Assembly: GCA_043228905.1 (NCBI GenBank)
Contig: JBHGNT010000013.1
Span: 10,230,001 to 10,294,000 of the forward strand
DNA: 64,000 nucleotides
Source of the DNA: Azolla caroliniana
Taxonomy: Eukaryota; Polypodiophyta
Direction of reading: 5' to 3'
In this document: positions 43,272-56,089 of the stretch, one piece after another
Layout of the letters: every line of letters starts with the position of its first letter
Position numbering within the stretch: position 1 is the stretch's first letter
Made by a program: the position numbers and the translations under genes
The notes under the pieces: model-generated
Told to the model about the DNA's origin: nothing
The model's input: the letters and a program-made list of their open reading frames with translations, nothing else
Databases searched by the model: none

Positions 43272-43550
43272 CGCGTAGATTCCGCAACTACGCACTACGC
43301 AATAACGCGTGGATTCCGCAACTACGCACTACGCAATAACGCGTGGATTCCGCAACCACGCAACAAAGCCGCGAAGAAAGATGCAAGCCGAAGCACAGAC
43401 TTCGCAACTACGCACAACGCAAGCTGGAGCACGGATTCCACAACTCCGCATACATGCGAGTCGACACGAGTTGACGCGGACTCTAGAACGCGAGTTGAAG
43501 CGGATTTCGGATACAGTCTGAAACCGACCCGACTTGAGCTTGAGGGGGCG
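43237..43550 (+). repeat. Duplicated PPT region with 34-bp tandem repeat
   Basis: Two PPT-like blocks, AGCTTGAGGGGGAGT (43237) and GCTTGAGGGGGCG (43538-43550), bracket about 300 bp. Within it are three 34-bp units starting CACTACGCAATAACGCGT at 43259, 43293 and 43327, followed by further GCAACTACGCA-type degenerate units. Only the second PPT abuts the LTR. Confidence 0.9.
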
Positions 43551-43933
43551 TGTTGAGAATCAAGCTCAACCTAGTCTAGTGTGTGAACTCACCTTGAGAG
43601 TGAAGAGACACTCCAACGGTCAAGAGTCACCATTATGTCACCACTTTGTATTCTAGCATTTAGTACGAGTCATAGAATCATATTCTATGACACATAACTT
43701 ATGAGCTTTCACATTCCCCATGCTCCATGAGCCTTGTAGTTAATGAAGGGAGAGGGTGACTACATAAAGCACCCTCCTCCCACCTTGTATAATGTTGTCT
43801 TTCTCCTTTGTCAATATACTTTTACATTGTGTATTCCTTGTCTCTCTCTCTCACTCTCTCTCTCTCTCTCTCATACACACACATAACTCATATCTCTTCC
43901 GCTTCACAAGAATCCATCTCTTGATTCTTTACA
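43551..43933 (+). repeat. 3' LTR of the young copia element
   Basis: 383 bp, same ends as the 5' LTR. It differs at about three sites and has a longer CT run. Followed by TTATC. Confidence 0.95.
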
Positions 43934-43938
43934 TTATC

Positions 43939-46900
43939 ATATGACCATATCAAATAATAACTTCTTTTGATGGCCAAAGTGATCTATCTATCCAACAAAA
44001 AGTAAATTTGAGCAAAATTAAATTGTACATAGAAATTAATAGGTAATTTCCTTAAGTTGTTATTCAAACTACAATGACATAAGGAACTATGAGTACAAAT
44101 AGCGGAGTATACAATGTACAAAATAAATATGTTTGGAAGAGGTATTGGCATACTACCAATGCGGTTAGCCCATGAACACTCACAAGATGGTCATATAACA
44201 TCAAAGTCTTCCCAAGTAAACCACATCGAGTGATCCTGCTCAACCTTAAGTAATGAGACTATATAACCCCCTCCAATGTAGACAACATCCTCTTTAATCA
44301 ATCGTTAAAGGGAGAGAAAGGCCTAATATATCCTCCAAACCTTTTTCCACTAAAATTAGGGATCACTCACTTGTTCACAAAGAATATAGATGTAATTACG
44401 ATAAAGCCAAGCATACTATTAATATATGTCAACTGTAAGCACAAAGTTTTACAAATTCCTGATGAAAATATTATAGTTACCAAACATATATATATATGAT
44501 GTTTTGAAATATGAAGCACACTATTGAAGTATCAATCATAAGGAAAACATTTTAGAATTTGTTTACAATAATACTATATAGTGCTTATTATTCTCAATCA
44601 TCACTTTTCACAAATAATAATGGAATTATGCTTTTAAACCCCATCTTAGACATTCCACAAAACAGAAGCGTGAATGTATGTCTTTGTCCACGTCAAAGCT
44701 CACTTTGGAAGGAAACCATTAAATGTTCTTTGATTTTTGTTCGATGTGATGGATGTTTGCAACATACCTTTTGAGTTCTCTCATCTTGAGGTACCCATGT
44801 TCCACTCAAGGCATAAACTAAAACATTTACATGTCCCTCTCTTTCCAATGTTGATTGTTTCACGCATTTCTTTTTCGTCACTTCCACTGCCACATATGGT
44901 TCCCCCCTCCCCCCCAAAAGTGAGAAAATCGTAGGAATCAATTGCATCCCCATTTTATTCCACATCTTTTACATTCTAATGTTTGAAGTCCACAAAACCA
45001 ATCTTTTATTGTGGAGACAAGAAATTATGCATGTGGTTCTCCCTCTTTAAATTTGGTGCCAAATCCTATTATCGATTCTTTTCCTTTAATCTTCCATTTG
45101 AGTTGGGTCTTGTAAAAGTCCTACACGTTTTTAAGCATATCGAAGAGCAATGCCAACATGTGTATTTATTCTTTATGAAAAATTAGATTGAAGATTATGC
45201 ATCAATTTTTATAAGTTAACAATTTGTGAGTTATTTTTAGATCACTACCCTGTAACATCTTTTACTATGATTCAGTAATTTAGAAGGTGAACGTGATTTC
45301 AAATTTATCGATATTTTGTCACAAGGTTTTGGGGAGGTATCACACACAAGAAAACACAAGGTGAAAGAGCACACAAGTAACTAACAACACAAGCCCCATT
45401 TCTTATTAGGTCTAAGTTTTGAAGAATTATAAATTCTATTTGAGTTACAATTTTAACTCTCAATCGTATTCAAGTTATCATTATATGGTTTGTGTGTTAA
45501 ATCAGAATATAAATCTTCAACAACATTCTAAGTTACAATATGTGCAATTATCAAGAGCCGAACTAGACCTGAGGGTTTACAATAGACCATGTGAATATCA
45601 ACAACTAATCTTTTGATAGAAAAACATTAAGGTAGATTATTACAATAAAATATATATGAAAAAAGTGTGAATGTAACTAAGATAATATGCTGAATGGAAC
45701 TAAGATATTATAGTTCGATGTGTTCTGTTTGGACATATACAAAACACAATTATAGATAAACAATCACGAAGAACATGCTCATATGGATGCACACACATAT
45801 GTATTGGTTAAGCACATACAATATTTGGCAAGGTGCAATTTGAAGAAATAACAAGTGTCAAGCACATCACATCACAAGCTTTTTCCTAGTCACCTCAATA
45901 AGCACAATCTACTTTACACACATTTTATAGAATATTGGGAACTAATTGATAGGAGAGAACCCTAAAACTTATTTGTATGACTCACATGACATGAAAGTCC
46001 ACAAATAACTTTCACCCAAGCCGTCCATTCTAGTGCAACCAATGAGGGAAAAGTGCCTTTATAAAGAAAACAAATATGGCTAAAGGTAAAAACATAAAAA
46101 TATGCAACTTGATAATATACTAAAGGAACATGGAAAACAATAAGAATTCATTCTAATAATTATGCATATAACAAATTGTATTTAAAACATTACCGCACAT
46201 AGCATCATTTATACATGAAACATTGTTGCTTAACATAAATTTCTTTATATGGAAATATATCTCCATTTGAGAATGTTTTCTTGACATCTATTTTATTCTC
46301 TAATATATAATGAACCTCCATATGATGAACACTATTATACTTGGTAATGGCATGGGAATTTCCTTTATCACCAATATCTTGCTTTTCATAATAGCCTTTG
46401 AAGTTGAGGTTCTTATTTGTCTAAGATCCCATCAGAATGGTATGTATTTAAGACCTAATTCTCATAAACAATCACCCACATTGGTTCCTTATCCAACAAT
46501 GACCCAAATGATGATTTCATTGATTGTGAGAAATGTTTCTCCTTTGTTTTATCAAGGAATCCTTATATGGAGTATTCTCAAGAACAACTTAATACACAAC
46601 CCATAGCAATTACATCTTGTTGACTATTGCACCCCAATGTGATGGCCAAAGTAGCATCATCATGTGACAAACGGTTAAATGCATGGATCTTTTTCTCAAC
46701 AATTGCATTGTGTTTGTGAAGTGCAAGGATGAGAAAGTTGATACTTGATGCCTTGTTTTCAAAAACATATTGAATTGCTTCCTATTAAATCCTATTAAAC
46801 CCTTTACCTAATGAAGGGATTTCAACAAGATTGAACAATTCTACAAATTCACCAAATGTTTCTTATTGATCAATCATGCATGAAATTTTATGTCGACAAT

Positions 46901-47557
46901 AAGCATGTACAATTTCTCAACATCTCCTTATTTGGAAATCCACTTCATGGTTTTACTTGAACTTGTCTTCTATGTGACTAGACAAAGAAAACACCTCATC
47001 AAAGTATGAACCTTCTTTCATAGATGGACTTGCCATTGAATATAATGTGCAGTGCACATTTTGTTTAGAGTTGAACTACAAATTGTTGCAAGCCCCCAAA
47101 GTCTTGGTGAGACTTTGAAGTTTGGAGAACCAAAACATGTGACATAATGGACATAGCCTCTTCTTTCCCTCATAAGAATGCATAGCACAAATTTACCAAG
47201 GAAATCGCCAAATAAACTATTCTGAACTTCATAACCTAGCATATATTAAATCCAGTCAAAAACCTACACATGTGAGAATAGAGGGTCTACTTATAAGGCT
47301 TTTCTGTTCTTTGGAAGCTTCTAAAGCATTGGTCTACGCACAGAATTTCCAAACTGGTGAACTTGCCACAATAACAGAAACTATGGTCAATAGATTCAGT
47401 CAGATACGTCAAAGAAATTATATCCCTAAACAACAGGCTAGGGGTAAAAAGATTATGTTCAACACATTCAGATAGGTCGAAATCAAACTCTGTATTTGGC
47501 CAAGTTACAGAAACTACACTTTAAACATCCAGACAGTTGATGGGGAAACAAACTTAC
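43939..47557. other. AT-rich intergenic region
   Basis: About 3.6 kb with only short open frames (up to 98 codons) without domain text, codon bias or splice structure that I can support. It probably contains decayed repeats. No gene called. Confidence 0.5.
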
Positions 47558-47640
47558 CATTCACCTTCCGTCTTCAGCTTGTCAGGATATTGAACATTCA
47601 ATTCTACTGCACTGCCATCCCCACCAAATACCACCTTCAA
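47558..47640 (-). other. Possible orphan exon
   Basis: Minus-strand frame VVFGGDGSAVELNVQYPDK, then LKTEGEW, ends at a strong 5' splice site (GTAAGT, + strand ACTTAC at 47552-47557). It lies 620 bp past the DnaJ stop on the same strand. Its acceptor is unclear: a stop lies just upstream in this frame, so an AAG acceptor near 47635 would be needed. It could belong to a decayed neighbour gene. I do not recognise the protein. Confidence 0.3.
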
Positions 47641-48257
47641 TCATTTACTGTAGAGCATGGGGAGTGCTTTCAAACATGTTTATCATAGCCACTCTCTAAG
47701 GGAGTGGTGCATAAAATCTAGCATATTCATCCTTAAACCGTTGATCAATTTAGTTTATAATAGCATTTAATTTAATATTAAACCCATCAGATGAGACACA
47801 ATTACACTCAAGAATCACGACACCTTGAATATGAATATCTGGACGGCAATACCTACAATGATAACAATCAATACAGCTTTGCTATGCCATACATTATTCA
47901 ACAAGGTCAATTTTATCACATATCAATTTGAGTTCATCACATAGATCAAGTCCATCAAGGTAAGGCATGGATGACTATTAGAATTGAAACTTAAAAAGAG
48001 GTAAATTTCTATCCCTTTTGTATTTCAATCAGTCTGATCTAGAAATTCCGTTTTGAAAGACAAATTCTCAGCGCTGCAATTGAGATGTCTGTAAAATCAA
48101 AAACCAGGAATTTGGCCTCAAAGAATTATATGACAAAAAACTTTCCAGCACACAAAAACAGCAAGGCACCATAACGAATCACCCACATCATGTTTAGTTT
48201 CCTCATTGCTCCTTGCACAGCAGGTACAATTTTCCAGTTATGTCATGCTGTGAAAGG

Positions 48258-51200
48258 TCACAAGTTGTTCCCAGCAGCTGCAGAATTCTCTTCATTGGTG
48301 TCTCTCATCTCTTCTTTAACATATTCCTCTATGAGTGTTCGTTGTCTCTGACTTAGATTTCTGATCAATACAGATGTTTCAGGTTATAGCATTCAATGGA
48401 ATTCCATACGTTGAGCAACACAAAACCATGTACTTACGTTGGTATCCTCACTTGAAAATGGACAAACTGATCTCCAGAAAATGGAGAATTCAATGCTCTT
48501 ATACCTGCATATGATACAACCAAAAGACGGAAAAAACATTCAATCAATTCAAGTTTTTTATTTCCGGAACTTCTTCCCCATGCATAAAAACTAGATTATC
48601 ATCATACCTTTTCCTTTCAGAACTTCTTTATGTCCAGGCTGTGTACCAGGACGCACCTGATGCAAGAAAATCCAATATTAAAGAATGAGAAGGAATAAAA
48701 TTAATTAACACCGGATACTGATCAAACATGTCTATTAGCATAGCCTATCTTTAACATTTCTATAACCTTTTTGCACATTTACCTTAAGTATCACATCACC
48801 GGTCAGAGTTGGCACTGGAGCTTTCCCACCAAGAATGGCCTGAAGTACTTATGTCATTACAAAATGTCCATAAAAATAAAGACGAGTTTTTTTTTTAAAG
48901 CATTACCGTCGCAAAAGTTATAGGAATGTCCACATGGACATTTGTCCCTTCTCGCTTGAATACAGGATCTGGAAGAACCTAGAAAATGCAAAATATGACC
49001 TCAAAAAAAGGTTGTATTTCCATCCCACTTCAAAATAACAATACATAATGCATCTATATTTACTAGTGGGGCACCAACCTTCAATGTCACATAGACATCT
49101 CCTGCTCGGGGTGATTTGGCTGAAACACCTCCTTCACCCGGCACTCTAATAGTATTATCATTGTCAACCCCTGTACGAATCCAACTTGAAATCTGAAAAT
49201 CCTTATACAAAAAGAAATAACTATTTTCAAAATGCAAAATCCCGCTTTCCTTACCAGATGGTACATTGACTGTTACAGATTTCTTCACTTTGACTGTCCC
49301 CTTACCACTGCATCTTCCACACTTCTCCTGAATCAACCAAAAGGATATTTAACCAAAACAATAGCTAACTTCATAGCTATAAAATATTTTTCAACCCATA
49401 ACTGTCTACCTTCACTACTTGGCCTGAACCACCACATTGACCACATGTTGACTGGAAGATAAAGCCCAGCTGAGGCTGTTGCATACTCTGAGGAAACATA
49501 CAAAAGAAGATATAAGAGGTTCATAGTAATAATGGAGGAAAAAGAAAATATCAAAACAGTGTAAAACCTACCATTCCTGTTCCATTACAAGCACTACATA
49601 CTACAGGCCTTACTCCTGGAGGCATGCCACTTCCATCTGCATGAGAAAGAAAATCAAGTGACTCATAGATATGCTGCATTTATGCAAAGGAAAACGAATG
49701 ACAAATGTGAGAAAACTTACTGCAAGAATCACAACGTGATGCAGCATAGAAAGTCACGTTTCTCGTGCATCCATCCACAGCCTCCCTGAAAGAAACGTCC
49801 AAGGTAACCTACATACATATCCAAACATTTGCACATGGTCATATCACCATGCAATCCAACTGTATACCAGGATTTTATTCATGAAATGGTAGATTCCATG
49901 TTATTTTACCTTCACATCCTCTCCACCTCCACCCATTCCCCCAGCACCCTTCATCATTTTGAAAAACTGTGAAAGAGAAAATGATACCCAAACATCAAGT
50001 TAGTATTGTTTCAGAAATTATTCAACCAAAGGAACACACTATCAATTCACTAAAAGTTAACAGCCTTATCTGCTCTGCTGCAATAATTTGCAACAATAAT
50101 TCTAATTTTGTAAGTTCATACAGTAGCAATTGTGACCTTAGCTGAGCTTTAATGAGTCAAGCAGGCTCGTAATATTATATATGCAGCAGAACTTCAAGAC
50201 TTTATTACCCTTCATGACAGTGGTGCAAACCAATGTCACTGTTCAATTATACTCCAGAAACATTAGTTAAAGTTGAATTTGTTTTATTTGGCGCATCCTT
50301 TTCAATTGCTAGTTGCAAATTGATTAATAGAGATAACTTAAGCTTCACATAAACTCAACTGTATCTAACTGCATTTCCAGGCATGATCCACGAAATACTT
50401 ACTAAACCATGTAAAAGTTCATTAAATGTCAAACACCAAGTTGGGCAAAGAAAACAGATTGAATAGACCACAAATTGCAAGGTATCTGGTACATACATCA
50501 TCAAAACCTCCAAATCCGCCAAATCCACCAAATCCTCCAAAACCACCAAAACCTGATCCACCTCCAGGCCCTCCAGCTCCCATTTTCTCGTAAGTATCAT
50601 GACCCAACTGTACCAAGAAATCAAGACATCAGGATCAACTCCTGAAAATAAATATGCAAGCACACTGGGCAAAAGTGTGTTCTCACATTTATAGCGAGTT
50701 TCATAAGTGAATACTTATCACATCCATTGCAAGTAAAGTAAATGTGTACCTTTATATTTATGCAAAAAATATAATGGCCAAAAACAAATGTATCTAACTT
50801 TTCAAGTATATCTATACACTGAAAACCTATGTAAAGCATAGAAGAACCAATAAATAAATATCTAATGTACAATCTTAATCATATAAAAAGAAAAATAAAG
50901 AAAAGAAACTCAAAGGAAATGCAGCAGGAGAGATAGTGAACATAAGAAGTGAGGAGAAAACTCACTTCAAAGCTTGAACAATGAGGCAGAAGACTGCCAT
51001 GTGTCCTTAAGCACAACACTAGCATGACATGATGGCAAAATTTTCCCTCAGATGCCATAGTTCACTATATACGTACAACAGATGCAACGCCACAAACATT
51101 TTTAGGATTTCATTTCAAACATCAAACCTTGCTATGCGCAACCAACACTGATTATCATTTTCTAAAAACAGTTACTAATCATCATAAATAGATGACACGT

Positions 51201-54200
51201 CCAGTGCTTTCAAAACACATTTCTTGATGCCCTGATTTCAATCATTCATAAGTGCTAGAAGCAATGCTTTGATCCGTTCCATCTGTTCTTTAGTTCGCAC
51301 CAAATAACGTATTGAGACTAACACTAATATTTAATCCCTCAATCATTCACATGCTGTAGAAGCAGATCCATTCCATCTCTTTAAGGGCAGCAAAACCTTA
51401 TTGAGACCAACAGTAATATTTGATACCTAACATCCATCCTCATTTAGGTAACAAAACTTATTCTGATATTGTAAGAACGAATATTGATACATACATGAAC
51501 ACTTGTCACCTCACCTTGTTTCAATAACCACAATGTCCAGTTACAAAAATGATGAGATTCTTGTAAAGATATCGTAGTCATGATATAAAATAGACCCGAG
51601 TTTGTAATAGTTATATTAAACCCCTCTTAACTTTATCAAGATTCATAGCATACATAAATAACCTGTAGTTGCAAAAAACCAAATGTTTCCTTTGTTGCAT
51701 TCACCTAAATCTGTTTAAAGTTGAAGCCTATGCTTTTGAAGGGTGGAATGAGCAAACCCAATACATTAACACACTTTTATAGAGCAATTATGAATTCATA
51801 ATAAAGGTAGCTTTGATCCACCCATGTATAATGAAAATCAAGAGTCATTCGGATGGTAAGGACTCAAAAGATTCACTTGAAATATCCAGAAAAAAGAAAT
51901 ATCAATAATCACTTTTCTACGAAAGATCAAACCAGAGATTACACCTTAAAATGTTGTCTCATCTTTGCAAAGAAATCAAAAAATGTAACTAAGCAAAAAA
52001 GTAAATAAAATAAAAAGTGACTAGAGAATCTTATCATTGATACATTTACGATTCTCAAGCCATATAGATTGAAATGTTTGTGTTCGAACGGTCTCTAACA
52101 TAATCGTCTTTTCAAGAAAGGTGACTAAAGAATCTTATCATTGATACATCTAAGATTCTCAAGCCATATAGATTGAAATGCTTGTGTGCAAAAGGTCTCT
52201 AGCATAGGTCAATCCAAAATGAAGAGAACTCTAAAGTAACAGAAGCACCTGCAATGGCACGTGATAGTGGTCTTTATCTTTCGATGACAAGGGTGGTGAA
52301 ATAGTGGTCCATAATGTCAGCGCCTACATGGGCATGGGCAACAAATTGCTATTGTGATCCCTTTGCAATGTTCTAACCGAGACCACTTGTGTAGCCCTTG
52401 ATTGACTTGTAGCATGACTACTCAAGCATAGGTCAATCTAAAATGGAGAGATCTCTGAAGCGAGGGAAGCACCTACAATGGTGAGAGGTAATGGTCTTTA
52501 TTTGTTGATGGCAAAGGTGGTGAGATCGTCACATGGGCAACAAATTGCTATTGCCAAATCTATTGTAATCCCTTTGCAATGTTCTAACTGAGAGCCCACT
52601 TGTGTAGCCCTTCATTGACTTGTAGTATGAGTACTCTAGCATAGGTCAATCTAAAATGGCGAGATCTTTGAAGCGAGGGAAGCACCTACAATGATGGGAG
52701 GTGATTATCTTTATTTGTCGAAGAAAAAGGCAGTGAGATCATGATCCACAGGGCCAGAGCCTACATGGGCAATAAATTGCTATTGCCCATCTATTTAATC
52801 CTTCAGCGATGTTCAAATTGAGAGTGATGAGGCTAAATAAAGTTTGTGATTGTTATTTGTTGATGAGCTTGTGTGGCTGTATTGTTTTTCAACAACTTCT
52901 CCCTATACCTCTTGAGTTGCAGCCAGAAAAGCCTCAAGCACAATTGGTCCTCATATTCCTTTACCTTGCACACTAAGTCAATCTCTTGGTTAAAGAGTCA
53001 ATGGCACCTCCCTCTTATTTCATTAAAAGCAGTGCTGTGACAGTGTTCTTCAAATTCTACTCCATAATGACACAATTGACCAATTCTTTCTTCTAGAGGT
53101 ATGTGTGCAAATTTGTCTATGTCAATCTTTAACTGATGTGAAGAGGTCCACAACTGCAATCGCACTGCATAATGGATAGGATAGATGTGTGATGAATCCA
53201 CCCTCTGATTGTGTGTAAAAAGTGGGCCTTATAGTGGGCCATCTTCCTACCAAAAGATGTGTGGCTGATCCATGTTCTTCTATTATCCGATTTTATAATA
53301 TCAATTTACATTAATCTGTTCTTGTCTGCTTCGGTAATGTTTAGATAGGGACAATCCACTGCATATTAATAGGGATAGTGCATTTATGCTTATGCCATGC
53401 AACTTGAACCATTATTGAAGTTTCAACTCTCCATGTTCTGCAAGTTATTTTAATGACATAAGTACCAATCATGAATACCTTAGTTTAGGGAGCTCCCAAA
53501 GTCTAGAGAAATGGTTGACAAATGGGCCTCATGATTGAAGGGACATAGAGAAATTCAAAGCTACTTGCCTTTATGATGATCGTTTAATTCAAATGATACA
53601 AATATTACTTAATGCATACGGCTGAAAACAATACACCAGGTATTGACCTGGCATAACCTAATTTGAACACAACATTGTATAATTATCGTAGTTTTGTTTT
53701 TGTGAAAATCAGGAAAGTTCTAGTTAACAGACAAGAGAATCTTCATAACGATAAGAGTGATTTAACATGAGTCAATTGAGCTAGAAGCTAAAGACCATGT
53801 GACCAAATTCTAGCACAAGGGAGATTGAGAGGATTCTAAATCCTTAAAGGAGCATTCTTGTGTCATCTATTTCATAATCAAATAGTAACATCTATATAAC
53901 CTTGCCAATAAAACAACCTATGGATGAAACTTAGTAAATCAACGCTTTTGATGATACATTTAATATAATATTCAGAGACTTTGGCTTCCTACATCATGGG
54001 AACATTCTTAAATTCCTTTTGGGAATACTGTAAATCATTTTGAGTCATCAAGTTGGCAGCTAAGTTTGGAAGGCGACGGCTGGTACAGTCAGATTAACAT
54101 TTGTCAGAAAATGATGTGCATCAGGTAATAACAATTCAATGCAAAAACCAAACAGAAGAACTAGGGGAACAAATTCAGGCTTATAATATATAGATTGATA

Positions 54201-56089
54201 CAACTTACCATGCATTCTCAAGTCTCAAGGTAGAGCTTAGATGTGATTTGAACAGATGGACAAAGGATGTTAGGAGTTTTAACTCCATATTGATATATGC
54301 ATTGAGTGAAAGAAAGTAGACCATCCCTCTAACTAGAATATGAATGCTAGCCGCAGTACCTGGATCCTACTACTTCTTGGGACTGATTTCAAGCTTTCTT
54401 TATTCTACTAGACATGGTCATGTCCACAGGCATTTTCTTAGAACTATCATGACTTCTACAGTCTAGACTGTAAACCAGAGAGCCTATCAATACCCAATAT
54501 CAATCATGGCATGTAGGGCTTACAGTAACACATTCTTGGGAGGGGTAAATTTGAGCTATCATTAACAACATACAGTTCGGTGTACAATATACGAATTGAG
54601 AAATACCACACTCCATAAACCAAGTGTAATTAAATACAGATTGACACACAATGTAACTGGATAACAAATATATAAATCCCATCTAAATTCATACTTCTTT
54701 CAAGCTATTTTACAGAAGTTACGGTGTACCTTGTCATATTGAGAACGCTTTTCATCATCTTTCAATGTCTGTTGCACAAGATGAAATGTAAGTTTTCAAT
54801 GAATGTTTCATAAGGACATATTTTGCATGTATAACTAACTCATCAAACTTAATCTATGTACCTACCTCGTATGCTTTCTGTATCTCTTGGAACTTCTTCT
54901 CAGCATCTGGATCCTCCTTGTTAGTATCAGGATGATGCTTCTTCGCCAACTGTTAATGATAAAGAGCAAAGAAAATGGTCATACATATGGACAAGAAGTA
55001 AAAGTTACAGGATCTCGTTAAGGGTTTCCAATTATATTTACCGCATAATAAGCTTTTTTCAATTCAGACTGTCCAGCATTCCGGCTCACACCAAGCACAT
55101 CATAATAATCCCTGGACGCCATAGCTTGGCCTACAAAACGCTCAGCTCAAAATTACCATATTAACTGATCGACCAATATGTTAAGATTAGTAAATCTGAA
55201 TCTAGCTGGAACACACAAAGAACTTTCTGAGGGAAGACTAGAAAAAATATCGCAAGATTCTCAAATGCCTGTCAGAATGCATATTCGAAAGCAGGTAGAA
55301 TCATCAAAGTGTCAAAGTCTAACAATCACAAATCAAACTAGGGTATAAAAGAAACAAGACATTGCATGTGAAAGCACGGCCTTTAAGAAATAATCAGTAA
55401 GGGTAACAGAAGGGGAATAAATAATTAAACACAAAACATCTGATTATAACTCAAGTTCCTGCTGATCTTGAAACACAAGAACGAACAACGAATGACTTTT
55501 TTTATTCAATTTCCACAGATGAGCTAAAAATGAAAATCTTTTAAAAATCTTTGAGAGGTTTACCTGTAGCATGAAAGTGGCGAATTCTTTGAATAATGCT
55601 GCTGTGAAGGGGTACTCCAACAACACCAGTATTAGAGCACCGGGGATCACCTAGTTTCACAGTAAGAAGAAATGAAGGTTCAAGGTCCTTATTTGTATGT
55701 CAGTTTCGACGAAACCTTTAACTCATCCACTTAAATCCGTGTTACCATAAAAATAAATCAAATGGTGAAACAAGGTCCTAACCCTAATTGATATGTTAAT
55801 TTTCATTCATCTTAAAACCGATTTCTCATACATTTGGATGCTGATTTCATCTGCGATGAGCTGAGGCAGTGAAAAGATGCATTTTGAGCATCCGGCAAAG
55901 TTCTGAAGCTAGTGAGGGCCTAACCATGTGAAAAGCAGAAATCAGAGAGATTATAAATAAATCAATGAACTGGTTTAATTCAATAAACCAACCAAATTTA
56001 CAGACATGATCACGGATTTCAGAGGGACTCAGCGTCTTCTTCTTGTTTAGCCTTGAAGACGCTTCCTGGAGGCGCCACAGGCGATTCAT
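48258..56089 (-). CDS. GFA2: Mitochondrial DnaJ/HSP40 chaperone, GFA2-like (18 exons, 460 aa)
   Basis: Type I J-protein that delivers substrates to mitochondrial HSP70 and stimulates its ATPase. Inferred exons, 5' to 3': 56089-56006, 55919-55832, 55650-55564, 55130-55042, 54949-54866, 54768-54730, 50607-50497, 49966-49910, 49808-49721, 49636-49572, 49487-49410, 49327-49255, 49170-49079, 48978-48907, 48839-48783, 48656-48608, 48504-48438, 48360-48258. All have GT-AG introns, sum to 1383 nt and keep one frame to TGA. Residues 1-90 are a Ser/Arg-rich presequence (HFHATGQAM). The J-domain (92-157) has KKHHPDTN with HPD at 122-124. The G/F region (163-194) repeats GGF. Four CxxCxGxG zinc motifs start at 239, 256, 279 and 293. 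C-terminal substrate-binding domains follow. Length agrees with Arabidopsis GFA2 as I recall it (about 456 aa). Exon 1's donor (GTCTGT) is weak, so the first 28 residues are the least certain part. Confidence 0.93.
52017..52200. repeat. 104-bp direct repeat in intron 6
   Basis: Units beginning GTGACTAGAGAATCTTATCA (52017) and GTGACTAAAGAATCTTATCA (52121), both carrying TTCTCAAGCCATATAGATTG. Confidence 0.85.
52202..52840. repeat. Three imperfect ~215-bp tandem repeats in intron 6
   Basis: GCATAGGTCAATC starts units at 52202, 52426 and 52639 (steps 224 and 213 bp). Each contains GAAGCACCT(A/G)CAATG and GCAACAAATTGCTATTG-like blocks. No coding content. Confidence 0.85.

Larger units (their letters stand above)
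38422..43933 (+). mobile_element. Young, nearly intact Ty1/copia retrotransposon
   Basis: 5' LTR 38422-38800, PBS from 38801, polyprotein 38966-43271 with one frameshift and two premature stops, PPT 43539-43550, 3' LTR 43551-43933. TSD TTATC is at 38417-38421 and 43934-43938. The LTRs differ at only about three substitutions plus a CT-run length change by eye, so insertion is recent. Older relatives are the fragments at 1-1860 and 31765-33150. Confidence 0.97.
50608..54729 (-). other. Large intron 6 of the DnaJ gene (4.1 kb)
   Basis: It separates the J-domain exons from the G/F exon. All other introns are about 60-550 bp. AT-rich, no transposon coding sequence recognised, although the flanks are packed with elements. 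Donor GTACAC and acceptor GGTACAG (minus strand). Confidence 0.85.

Noticed and set aside
43259-43360. CRISPR-like array
   Set aside because: Three directly adjacent 34-bp units without spacers, inside a plant retrotransposon 3' region: an ordinary tandem repeat.
50355-50672. 105-codon minus-strand frame over the GGF exon
   Set aside because: Read-through of exon 7 in the wrong frame across both splice sites.
55847-55940. Frame [20 protein letters not shown] as N-terminus of the DnaJ protein
   Set aside because: It runs into TGA with no usable donor. The overlapping frame [19 protein letters not shown] joins the next exon in phase and makes the total 1383 nt.
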